Shown piece after piece: positions 45,454-54,977 of a stretch of DNA of 64,000 nt (position 1 is its first letter; the number at the start of each line of letters is the position of its first letter). Made by a program: the position numbers and the translations under genes. A model generated the notes under the pieces. The model was not told the origin of the DNA. It searched no databases and worked only from the letters and a program-made list of their open reading frames with translations. Origin of the DNA: Ceratopteris richardii (lineage: Eukaryota; Streptophyta; Polypodiopsida; Polypodiales; Pteridaceae); contig CM035435.1 in NCBI GenBank assembly GCA_020310875.1, forward strand, positions 69,807,955-69,871,954. The letters run 5' to 3'.

Positions 45454-46486
45454 TGTTAGAGGGCCGCCGAACCAGGACGGATGAACCCGGGCAGGTGCCG
45501 TAAAAAGTGGATTCGCGGAAACATTGTAGCAGATTTCTATTTAAAGAGCACAAAGGAAAGCGGTAAAGATCGGTAGTTTTCGAAAAGAACCTCTGTTCTG
45601 TTGGGCATTGTAGCGAGTGGGTTGATCACGTCTAGAATCAAGGTGTTTGGAACTTGCAAGTATAGTATTGTGTCTGTCTGTCTGTTATATTGATCCAATT
45701 TGGGAAATTGCGAGCATCATATTTGAGACTATGTATGAGGTATTGATGAGCACATTGAGTTCTGTTCTATTCTATTCGCATCTAACTATTCTACTATTCT
45801 CCTTGTCGTGCCGATGTCCATTCGGTAGTCTTGCGTTGTGCGTCTGTTTGGTGATGAGTTATATACGGTTCTGGATCTTTTCCGTCATGAAATAGTGGTT
45901 TTGTCATCCTGCGAGAGACTGTGTAAGGTCGAAGTTAATCATTTGTATTTAGTATCTTTTCGGTTAAGTGACCAGATTCGATACAATAGTCTGCGTTCAC
46001 TAAGAATTCCTATCTTAGGAAGGACTTGTATCGATAAAGATCTGTACGTGAACAGAAGCATTGGTAAGTTAGTCTATTGTGGTAGGAACTTGTGACTTGA
46101 GTCGGTATACGATAAGTTTGGCGTAATCTCGATTATAGTGGTCTGTGTATTATTGTTCGGTATACTTACCTGTCACATGGAATCAGCATATTGAGTAGTA
46201 TTCAATTAATGAAAAGTGAGTATTCTATTAGTTATAAGTCAGAACAGGACCTCTGCTCCATTTCTATAGCAGATTCAGTCCAGAAGTCCTAACATTCAAC
46301 ATGCCGAATAGTTGTCAGTAGTCAGAATCAACCACTGTGCTAAGACGTGATGGAGTATTTATGAGTGTGTGAAAAGTTGGGAAAATAGTACAAGGCCTCT
46401 GTCTAATAGACCCCTACCACTCCCAAGAACCCGAGGACCCGATAATACTCTTCCGAAAATTGGATAGAAAGTATTATCGTTTAACA
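45454..46486 (+). repeat. 5' LTR of the young gypsy element
   Basis: 1033 bp, TGTTAGAGGG...GTTTAACA. A TATA-like TATTTAAA at 45538-45545 lies only about 85 bp from the start, implying a very short U3 and a long R-U5. Confidence 0.9.
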
Positions 46487-46487
46487 A

Positions 46488-46505
46488 TGGCGATCCTGCT
46501 GGGGA
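46488..46505 (+). other. Primer-binding site candidate
   Basis: TGGCGATCCTGCTGGGGA starts two bases after the LTR, with the TGG expected opposite a tRNA CCA end. It differs from the Asp-type site of the neighbouring gypsy elements; I do not assign the tRNA. Confidence 0.7.
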
Positions 46506-46631
46506 TGTGGCATTAAGATTGTCTAGTATTTTGTTCGAATTAAATTTTGTTGGAAGGACAGTAGCAACAGAATCAGATTGTTGCAAGACTGTTCTGTTCG
46601 TAATACTATATGATCAGTACGGAAATGCTAC

Positions 46632-49379
46632 ATGCCGATTACTCGATCAGGTGAAAAGTATTCCAAGAATCACCAGTTAGGGGTATTAAGAACAAATCTG
46701 GGAGGTACTAGTGCAATTAGACCTAACCCAGTTGTCGAAAAAGTGACGAACGATAAAACTGATTCCGGTGAAATCACGGTAGAACGTAGTACATCGCTAG
46801 AACTGTCTGGTATCACTACGGTGCAGACTGTCGAAAATACAGCAATTTTGGAACCTACCAAGACGCAGTTGGAATCTAGTCTAAAAGTTTTCGGAATAGA
46901 TTCAGATACGATTAGAAACACTTTAGGGAAGGAAATTAACACAGGCGAATCAACACCGTATCCAGTCATAATTTCGAATCCTTCCGGTGGAATTTCGGTA
47001 AAAAAATCACATTTTTTCGGTGACGACTCAGCAGTTTCGGCTGAATCTTCCGCTCAACTACAACGTTTGGAAGCAAGTCCTCCTAATCTGGATATCAAGG
47101 AGGAAGGAAGACTATTTGAAACAGAAATTCGCAATATAGTAAGTAAGCTAATTGCACCGGAAAGTGTGCCATTTGGTGAAACAAATTCCGGTAGTTCAGA
47201 AACTCAAAACAGAAATACAGAAGGAGTGTATAATACATTCATGATGAACGAACAACCGCAACGACAGTTAGGTCAACCCAGATTGGTTCCAACGGGAGTA
47301 ACATACACAAAGTTTAGTGGATTTCCAGGAGATGATCCAGATGCTCACGTACGCACCTTTGAAATCAGTTACGCTGTCCTCAACCATCCACCGGACCCGG
47401 CATACAAAGCATTTGTTTTTCAATCTACACTTGTGAATGAAGCAGCAAGATGGCTTACTGAATACGATATTAATTATTTTGGTACTTATGAAGCAGTACG
47501 AGACGCTTTTTTGCAGCGATTCAGGCTGAAAAAGAATCCTGCTGAGATCTTTGAGTATTTACAGAACAACAGACAGAAACCAAATCAAACTGTACAAGAG
47601 TATGCTACCCTTTTCTGAACACATTTAAGACAGTTACCCCAGGCTCATGCTAATTTACCAGACGATGTTATTACACAGTGGTTTATCAATGGCTTACTTC
47701 CTCAACTTAGGCAAATCATGATTATAAGATGTGTAGGAGCCATGACCCTCGATGCAGTGATCGCAATGACCCTTCAGCTGGAAAACAAAGTTGGTGGATT
47801 TTCAGAGGATTTGGAATGGATAAAAACAAACAAACATGTGGCTGAAGATATAACTAAGCAAGTATACTGCACCACATGCAAGAATTCAGGACATACTAGT
47901 GCCCAGTGTGCGTTAAATCAGACCTATTGCGCCATCTGTAACATTGTTGGACATACCACTGAGAATTGTGTATACAATGCCAGAAGACAAGGAACAGCAA
48001 CAGTTAATGCAATTATTCAGGAACAAGGGCAGCTAGCCAATCAATATGTACCCCCACATTTGAGAAACAATCAACAACAAGGTCATCGACATTATCGAGG
48101 ACAGAGGAATAATAACTGCAATACACCGCGCTGGCAGAATGGACCACCACTGGAAAATCATAATTTACCACCACCACGATGTCATTTCTGTGGACAATTG
48201 GGCCATATTAGAAGATTCTGTAGAGATGCAGCGGAATATGACCAAAGGAAAAAGGAACGTCAAAATCCAATGGCCAATGTGGTAACAATCACACCTGTAG
48301 AGACGTAGGCAGCAGTAGTTCAAACTCGTTCCGGTAAACAATTGCACCCAGCAGCAGAATTATTTGAACCAGGGATACGTGAACAACACAGAATGTATAA
48401 TAAATCTAGTCAATGGACTATCGTAGAACCACCTGTTTTTCCAGAACCTACTCCAGTAATCCAGTCCCCGGATACGACACAAGCTCGTGCTGACAATACA
48501 GAAGCAGGTACATCATCTGCAGTAGAATTATCATCTTCAGATCAAGTTTCATCTTCAACGGTTAAGGAAGATGCAAATCAATTACAACCAGCATGGGATA
48601 TATTGTCAAAAGCATCCATCACACTGCCTTTCGGGCAATTACTGGCATTAGTACCAGGAATACGCCAACAATTTCAACAGCAGTTTACTACAAAATCTGC
48701 TTGCATTCCGGCTACCGCAACAGTACAACCAGAGCCAGACTCTACGGTAGATCACTCAGTTCCTCTGATTACGGTATGGTTTAATAAACATCAGATCACA
48801 CAAGTTTTAATTGATGGGGGGTCTGGCGTGAATATTGCCACTGCGTCACTTTGTAAGAAGTTGGGATGGACTAAGATAGAACCAGTTCAATTCTTTGTTA
48901 GGATGGCTGATCAATCTAGAGTCCATCCCGTAGGACTTGTCCGAGATATACCCATAACTGTGCAAGACACAACATTCAAGATGACCTTCGTTGTTCTAGA
49001 ATTATCGGAATCCACCCTAGATTACAATCTACTTTTCGGCCGTCCTTGGTTGAAACAAGCCAAGGTAATTCAAGACTGGTCAGCCCAGGAACTTACGTTC
49101 AAAGATAAAAATCGCAAATGTGTTGTAAAGTTAGACGCGATACAACCCTGTGAGTTACATGCTCGACCATATTTTGCCGAACCAGTCCATATGTTAGATG
49201 GGTTGTCCGATGACGAAGAAGAAGAATTTCTGAAGAATAATGTTGATTTAATGACATTAGGAACTATTGATCTACAGTCTGTTGTAGATACCTGGAATGC
49301 TTCAGTATGTACAGTAATACCCATTGCCGAAGAAACTAAGGAGGAAGATACCATTTTGATTCACGATAATGAACTATAG
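46632..49379 (+). pseudogene. Gag and protease of the young gypsy element
   Basis: The frame starts ATGCCGATTACTCG. An N-terminal region of about 200 residues is unrecognised, followed by the Gag core (FPGDDPDAHVRTFEISY, AARWLTEYDINYFGTYEA, NRQKPNQTVQEYATLF), three CCHC knuckles (C-TT-C-KNSG-H-TSAQ-C; C-AI-C-NIVG-H-TTEN-C; C-HF-C-GQLG-H-IRRF-C) and a retropepsin (VLIDGGSGVNIATASL, LLFGRPWLKQAKVIQDW). In-frame stops end at 47618 (TGA), 48308 (TAG), 49379 (TAG) and 49442 (TAG); at least the first is a CGA-type Arg codon change. The frame is the same as the RT frame downstream, so gag, protease and pol formed one polyprotein. Confidence 0.85.
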
Positions 49380-49442
49380 CAACTTCTCGAACCATCAGCT
49401 AATACAGAGAAATATCAACAATTTTATGTTCCAGAAGACTAG

Positions 49443-52259
49443 TTAATTACTTATAATCTTGGAGATGAAGATCACCCTCGTCCTGTAAAGATAAAGCAAA
49501 ACTTACCGGAAGCATTTCAAGCAGATTTAATTCAGTTACTCCAAGAATTTACTGACATCTTTGCATGGGATTACAAAGACATGAAGGGCTTGGATCCTCA
49601 TATTTATCAACACAGAGTTATGCTAAAACCAGAAGCGAAACCGATAAAGCAAACCAGCTACCGGATGAACCCACATTATGCATCACAGGTAAAGGCTGAA
49701 CTTGATAGGTTATTAAAAGTTGGATTCATAGTACCAATAGAACATGCGGAATGGATTTCACCGATTGTGATTGTACCGAAGAAAAACAAGCAATTGAGAA
49801 TCTGCGTAGACTATCGGAAATTAAATGCTGCAACAATACCGGATCCTTTTCCGATTCCCTTTTTGGATACTATGCTCGACAAAGTAGCAGGTCATGAGAT
49901 GTATTCATTTCTAGATGGATACAGTGGATATAACCAAGTAAGAATGGCTGAAGAGGATATACCAAAAACTGCATTTATTACAAATTGGGGTGTCTTTGCT
50001 TGTACAGTAATGTGGTTTGGATTGAGGAATGCACCAAGCACATTTCAAAGATGTATGCAGGAGATATTTTCCCCTTATCTCACCTCATTTATGCAAGTAT
50101 ACCTTGACGATTTTTCAATTTTTGGTAAGACGATCGCACATCTGGTACATTTACGATGTTGCTTTCAGAAATGTAGAGAATATAGATTGTGTTTAAACCC
50201 AAACAAATCTGTGTTTGCGGTCTCATGTGGAAAGTTACTTGGTCACATCATATCGGGACAGGGTATTCAAGTCGATCCTGATAAAATTTCAGCAGTATTA
50301 GAAGCTCCGGTGCCTAATACACCTAAAGAAGTAATGCGGTTTATGGGTCAAGTGAGATGGCATGGAAGACATTTACGGTGGCTTGCTCATGTGGCAATAC
50401 CACTGAACAAATTAATTTCCAAGACTCCACGGCAATTCGAATGGACTCAGGAATGTCAGATAGCATTTGATCGACTGAAACAGTTATTAACACAGGTTCC
50501 CATTTTACAGCCACCAGATTGGGATCACCCATTTCACGTATTCGTTGATGCATCTGATATAGCAATAGGAAGTGTACTGATGCAACAAACCGATAAATGG
50601 TTTAGACCAGTATACTATGCTAGCAGAAGATTAGCACCTGCAGAGAAGAACTACTCGGTAACAGAGAGGGAATGCTTAGGACTAGTGTATTCGGTAAAAA
50701 AATTCAGACATTACTTGCTGGGCCGAAAATTTACATTTCATGTCGATCACGCTGCACTTGTTTACTTGGTTCGGCAGCAACATATAGGTGGCCGCCTAGC
50801 ACGATGGGTTCTACTATTGCAGGAATTCGACTATGATGTCATTCATCGGCCAGGTAGTTCACATGCTTTAGCAAACTTTTTGTCACACTTAGATTCAGGT
50901 GAACCTCCGGTTGGCATAAATGATACAACGCCAGCCATCTATACTTCAGAACCAACTACTGAGGAATTGTCGAACCAACCAGTACCAACTACGTATTATG
51001 ATCAGTTATTGACCTTCCTTTCGGATGGATGTCTACCTTCTGAAGTCCCTACAGCTACACGCCGAAAAATTGCAGTTTTTAGTCGAAGATTCCGGTTAGT
51101 TGCTGGAGAACTTTATTATGCAGATCATACAGGAACCTTACTCCGATGTATCCCTACACATGAAGTAAACTCAGTCATCAATCTGGCTCACTCAAGTCCA
51201 ACAGGAGGTCATTTTGCAGCAGATCTTACTCACCGAAAGATTCTGCAAAGTGGACTTTGGTGGCCAACTATGTACAAAGATGTATTGGAATTTATCAAAA
51301 CTTGTGATAGTTGTCAAAGAACTGGACAACCACTACAACGCCATTACTTTCCACTTCATCCAGTACTTCATTTAGAACCATTTCAGAAGTGGGGTCTAGA
51401 TTTTATTGGTCCAATCACACCTCCCGCGGTATTCAGTAATAACCGGTATATATTGACTTGCACAGACTACGCAACCAGGTGGGCAGAAGCATGGCCTTTA
51501 CGTTCGGCTACAACAGTTGCAGTAGCAAAATGTCTATTATCAGATGTTTTTCCAAGATTCGGATTGCCACTAGAGCTTGTTTCAGATCAGGGCACCCATT
51601 TTATGAACAATTTGATGAAAGCATTAACACAGTCGTTCCAGATCAGTCATAAATTCAGCTCACCATATTATCCTCGTGCAAATGGATTGGCAGAAAGTAC
51701 CAACAAATCTTTGCTGAACATGCTTCAGAAATTGACTAGAGAAACACCGGAAAGATGGGATCAGTTGCTACCTGCAGTCTTATGGGCCTATCACACAACA
51801 TATAAGGTAACCACCGGCTTGACACCATTCAAATTAGCCTATGGACTAGAAGCAATAGCCCCGATGGAAATTGTAATACCAAGTTTAAGGGTAGCAATTT
51901 CTCAGAAGCTTCTACCCGAAGAGTCATTGGTATTTCGGTTGGAAACACTTAGAGAATTAGATGAGCACCGATGGTTCAGTTTCTTAACTATAAAAGAAAT
52001 CCAACTAAGACAGGCCAGGACACATGACCGTAATTTAAAGACTCCAGTATTTTCGGTAGGACAGCTTGTTCTTTTTTACAATGCGAAGTCCAACAGATCA
52101 GCAGGAAAATTCAAGTTACGTTGGTTCGGTCCATTCAAGATTTCAGAACAAGTTGGTCCGGCAACTTTTCGGTTGACTACGTTGACCGGAAATCCACTTC
52201 CAAAGGTAATGAATGGATCGAAGCTGCGGCCATATTATCCCACTACTAGTACGCATTAA
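49443..52259 (+). CDS. RT, RNase H and integrase of the young gypsy element
   Basis: Open to the stop at 52259; residue numbers from ATG 49581. RT: EWISPIVIVPKKNKQLRIC, SFLDGYSGYNQ, and the catalytic YLDDFSIFG (Asp 176/177). The usual MPFGL box reads MWFGL, which may weaken activity. RNase H: HVFVDASDIAIGSVLMQ, YSVTERECLGLVYSVKKF, FHVDHAALVYLV. Integrase: HHCC (THRKILQSGLWWPTM ... CDSCQR), then D607 (LDFIGP), D669 (LVSDQGTHF), E705 (NGLAESTNK), a D,D(35)E core; the C-terminal end has FKLRWFGPFKISEQV (GPY/F-like). It has a single HHCC module and no post-integrase protease, unlike the large element at 17502-41897. Upstream stops would block synthesis as part of Gag-Pol unless translated separately. 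Confidence 0.9.
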   Translation, partial: LITYNLGDEDHPRPVKIKQNLPEAFQADLIQLLQEFTDIFAWDYKDMKGLDPHIYQHRVMLKPEAKPIKQTSYRMNPHYASQVKAELDRLLKVGFIVPIEHAEWISPIVIVPKKNKQLRICVDYRKLNAATIPDPFPIPFLDTMLDKVAGHEMYSFLDGYSGYNQVRMAEEDIPKTAFITNWGVFACTVMWFGLRNAPSTFQRCMQEIFSPYLTSFMQVYLDDFSIFGKTIAHLVHLRCCFQKCREYRLCLNPNKSVFAVSCGKLLGHIISGQGIQVDPDKISAVLEAPVPNTPKEVMRFMGQVRWHGRHLRWLAHVAIPLNKLISKTPRQFEWTQECQIAFDRLKQLLTQVPILQPPDWDHPFHVFVDASDIAIGSVLMQQTDKWFRPVYYASRRLAPAEKNYSVTERECLGLVYSVKKFRHYLLGRKFTFHVDHAALVYLVRQQHIGGRLARWVLLLQEFDYDVIHRPGSSHALANFLSHLDSGEPPVGINDTTPAIYTSEPTTEELSNQPVPTTYYDQLLTFLSDGCLPSEVPTATRRKIAVFSRRFRLVAGELYYADHTGTLLRCIPTHEVNSVINLAHSSPTGGHFAADLTHRKILQSGLWWPTMYKDVLEFIKTCDSCQRTGQPLQRHYFPLHPVLHLEPFQKWGLDFIGPITPPAVFSNNRYILTCTDYATRWAEAWPLRSATTVAVAKCLLSDVFPRFGLPLELVSDQGTHFMNNLMKALTQSFQISHKFSSPYYPRANGLAESTNKSLLNMLQKLTRETPERWDQLLPAVLWAYHTTYKVTTGLTPFKLAYGLEAIAPMEIVIPSLRVAISQKLLPEESLVFRLETLRELDEHRWFSFLTIKEIQLRQARTHDRNLKTPVFSVGQLVLFYNAKSNRSAGKFKLRWFGPFKISEQVGPATFRLTTLTGNPLPKVMNGSKLRPYYPTTSTH

Positions 52260-52566
52260 ATTATTCGGCGGCGAACCGCGTTTTGTATAAATTTTTGTGT
52301 TTTTCTTTTTTTTTCTTTTTTTTTAGTAGTGTTTTGTACAAATCTTTATGTTACTAGCCGCCTCTCCCTACCGGTCACTCAAGCACACACGCCAGCATGC
52401 AAACAGTACCTTTCCCGCACCGCACAATGATACCAATTCCCCTTCCCTCTCCCACCGTGTTCTCCTTATTTAACCCCCTCGGTTGCGCCTAAACACTATT
52501 GTGTTCTCGAGACTATACGTATTACCCTTGTCTTCTGTGTTACCTGTAAGAGTGCTTGTAAACACC
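52260..52566 (+). promoter_or_regulatory. Spacer with splice-acceptor-like tract and promoter-like motifs
   Basis: A pyrimidine tract of about 30 nt (about 52292-52324, almost all T with a few C) ends in AG at 52325-52326, the look of a strong 3' splice site. Further on, a C/T-rich patch (52438-52453) precedes TATTTAA at 52467-52473, 100 nt before the ATG of ORF A. Either a spliced subgenomic RNA or an internal promoter could supply ORF A; the sequence cannot decide. Confidence 0.45.
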
Positions 52567-54663
52567 ATGGAAGCGCTAGCCAACTACGCTGCTTTCCGTG
52601 ATGGTATCCCGACAGATGTCGGCGAATACCTGCGCTGCAGGGGATTGTCCAACTTCGCTGAGTTGCCCTGGCACTCAGTGGAAGCCCATCCCTTCTCCGC
52701 ACAAATCATCCACGCCATCGCCCAATTCCCCATCACCGAACGACAGTGGGTCTTCTCTTCCCTCCCATATAGGACCGTCATCACCTTCCAAGCCTTCTCT
52801 GCAGTCTACCGCCTTACCCCACAAGGACGCGAAAATGGCCCTAGCATCCCTATCGCTCGCATGACCGGACTCTTTCCCCGCTCCTCATCAAACGAATATG
52901 CCATTCTTTGCCGCCCAGAACCCGAACGATCCGCCCTACAGTTCCTTGTAGCAATCCTCAACCTACAAAAACGAACCTACGGCATCTCTCGCCCCTTCTA
53001 TTCTGCCCTAGAGTTAGCCACCCGCGAACCTGTCAACTTTGCCTCTTATTTTTTCCAACGAATCCATAAGGAATCCGTCAGTATAGTAAAACAACTCCAG
53101 AAAGGCAGCTCTCCGCGCTCTCGCCTTCCCCACATCATCTCCTTCCTCTTCCCAACCATTCTCGCCGCACAACCCCCACCCACAGGCCCAGCGCTTAGGC
53201 ACGAAGAATCAGCACAACCACTCGAGGAAACTGAAGAAGACGACGAAGAGATCAATCAACTCTTCCACACGAAGCGAATCAGGATCAGCTCTTCAGAAAG
53301 TGAAGTCCAAGGATCCGCCGGAAAGAAAAACGACGCCGAAGAAGATAAGCAAGAAGAAACTTACCACGACACTGCCACTTCAATACACAACGACACTTCA
53401 ACAGAGCAACAAGACCAACAAAACCAAGCAGATACAGAGATACTGTCCACCGAAAAGGAATCTGAGCATCAACAGGACGAACCGGAAACCGCCACAAAAG
53501 CATTGGATGAACTTATTGAGGCCATCAATCATACAGAAGCCGAACAACAGACCGTTGCAAAGGTAACCACAATTGACTCTGCTCTACCTACCCCACCTGT
53601 CAACCCCGACCTCCCACCGGAACCATCCCGCCGACCCGGTTCTGAACCTACACCCTCCTCCTCTTCCTCCCCTAACTACTCTCCGCCAAACTCCCAAAAC
53701 TTACTCACTGATACCTCCTCTCAGCCTCGTCAACCACCACCACCACCCACCGTATTTTCAGAACTAGCCGCCATGGGTCAGTTTCTCATGCAGTTATCAC
53801 ACCAACTGCCCATACAATTTAAGGAAGCCACGGACAACCTGAAGGCCGAATATCAATACAAGGTCGACGTACTGGAAGCTGACATCACCCCTCTCCAGGA
53901 AGAAATCGAAGCCACAAAGATTGAGAACCATCAGCTCCAGACGCAGTTAGCAGAGCTCCAAGCCAAATTCTCGACAGAACAGACCCTAGTAGAGCAACGA
54001 GATGCAGCCCTCGAGCAACTTGCAGCCAAAGATCGACTCCTACACGCCGCGCATGAAGAAATCCAAGCCCTGAAGGCCACCATCTACGCAAAAGAAGATA
54101 TCAACGCCTCTCTCGAAAAATTGATAGCAGAGACAAAGACTCAATTGCAGGAAGCCATCCAGAAGAATCAGGATCAACAGAAAGAAACCGAACAAATCCA
54201 AGAACAGTTACAGCGAGCCAAAGAATGCGCAAATGAAGTTAACAGTATCCTAAAACGCCAGCTGATACGGGAAGGACAATACCTCAAGGATATCGACAGG
54301 ATGCACAAAGATCGAGATGCATTCAAGAAAACTCTGGATTTCCAAACTCAGCAGTTTGAACGACTAGACAATCAAGTGCGCAACCAGAAGGAGTATATTG
54401 CAGAGCTAAAGACCAAACTGGACGAAATGAAGACTTCTAAGGACGCCGCACTAGCCAACGATTTCTATCTACAGGAAGCTTTTGTGCAGACCCAGGCCGA
54501 GAATGTGCTCACCGAAGCAATCGTACTTAGCTCTACTAGAATAGATGTGCAGCTTCTAGAGCCTGATACGCTAAAACAACTATTAGAAACTCTTAAGAAA
54601 AAGATAGCTCGAACATTTAGATCGGCTAGGAGTATGTATCTCGAAGGTCTCATCGACGAATGA
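52567..54663 (+). CDS. Accessory ORF A (env position), coiled-coil protein
   Basis: 698 residues from ATG 52567 in the context accATGG, preferred over earlier in-frame codons. Residues about 20-190 form a conserved N-terminal domain (LSNFAELPWHSVEAHPFSAQ, ERQWVFSSLPYRTVITFQAF) that looks related to the plant-transposon-protein domains linked to gypsy elements. Then an acidic Glu/Gln/Asp-rich region (about 205-330), a Pro/Ser-rich region (about 345-395) and a long coiled coil (about 405-650, heptads such as LQTQLAELQAKF). No signal peptide or membrane span is visible, so it is not a classical envelope protein. ORF B repeats the design. Confidence 0.8.
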   Translation: MEALANYAAFRDGIPTDVGEYLRCRGLSNFAELPWHSVEAHPFSAQIIHAIAQFPITERQWVFSSLPYRTVITFQAFSAVYRLTPQGRENGPSIPIARMTGLFPRSSSNEYAILCRPEPERSALQFLVAILNLQKRTYGISRPFYSALELATREPVNFASYFFQRIHKESVSIVKQLQKGSSPRSRLPHIISFLFPTILAAQPPPTGPALRHEESAQPLEETEEDDEEINQLFHTKRIRISSSESEVQGSAGKKNDAEEDKQEETYHDTATSIHNDTSTEQQDQQNQADTEILSTEKESEHQQDEPETATKALDELIEAINHTEAEQQTVAKVTTIDSALPTPPVNPDLPPEPSRRPGSEPTPSSSSSPNYSPPNSQNLLTDTSSQPRQPPPPPTVFSELAAMGQFLMQLSHQLPIQFKEATDNLKAEYQYKVDVLEADITPLQEEIEATKIENHQLQTQLAELQAKFSTEQTLVEQRDAALEQLAAKDRLLHAAHEEIQALKATIYAKEDINASLEKLIAETKTQLQEAIQKNQDQQKETEQIQEQLQRAKECANEVNSILKRQLIREGQYLKDIDRMHKDRDAFKKTLDFQTQQFERLDNQVRNQKEYIAELKTKLDEMKTSKDAALANDFYLQEAFVQTQAENVLTEAIVLSSTRIDVQLLEPDTLKQLLETLKKKIARTFRSARSMYLEGLIDE

Positions 54664-54886
54664 GTATATTCGCCCATCTAAATTCATAATGTATGAATAT
54701 GATAATCAAATTTTGGTTTACTCACATTTTCGCACATGAAAAGTCTCGTTCAGTCTAGCACCAATTGACAATGTAACATGCGGCATAATGATTTTTACTC
54801 GGATACAAATATTATCAAGGGAGGGAAGAGTCATGTCCTACTGACATACAATTAGTAGAGCAAATGGCCGTTCAAGCACCGGTGTT

Positions 54887-54893
54887 TATAAAA
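54887..54893 (+). promoter_or_regulatory. TATA-like motif upstream of ORF B
   Basis: TATAAAA 91 nt before the ORF B ATG, in the 314-nt gap between ORF A and ORF B. Spacing mirrors TATTTAA 100 nt before ORF A. Promoter activity is inferred only. Confidence 0.42.
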
Positions 54894-54977
54894 TGCATTT
54901 ACAGAGTATAGCTTTCTAAAGATTCAGCACCTGTTAGCAGTTTCTAGCATATTTTTCTCAGCAAATCTTAACCAAGC

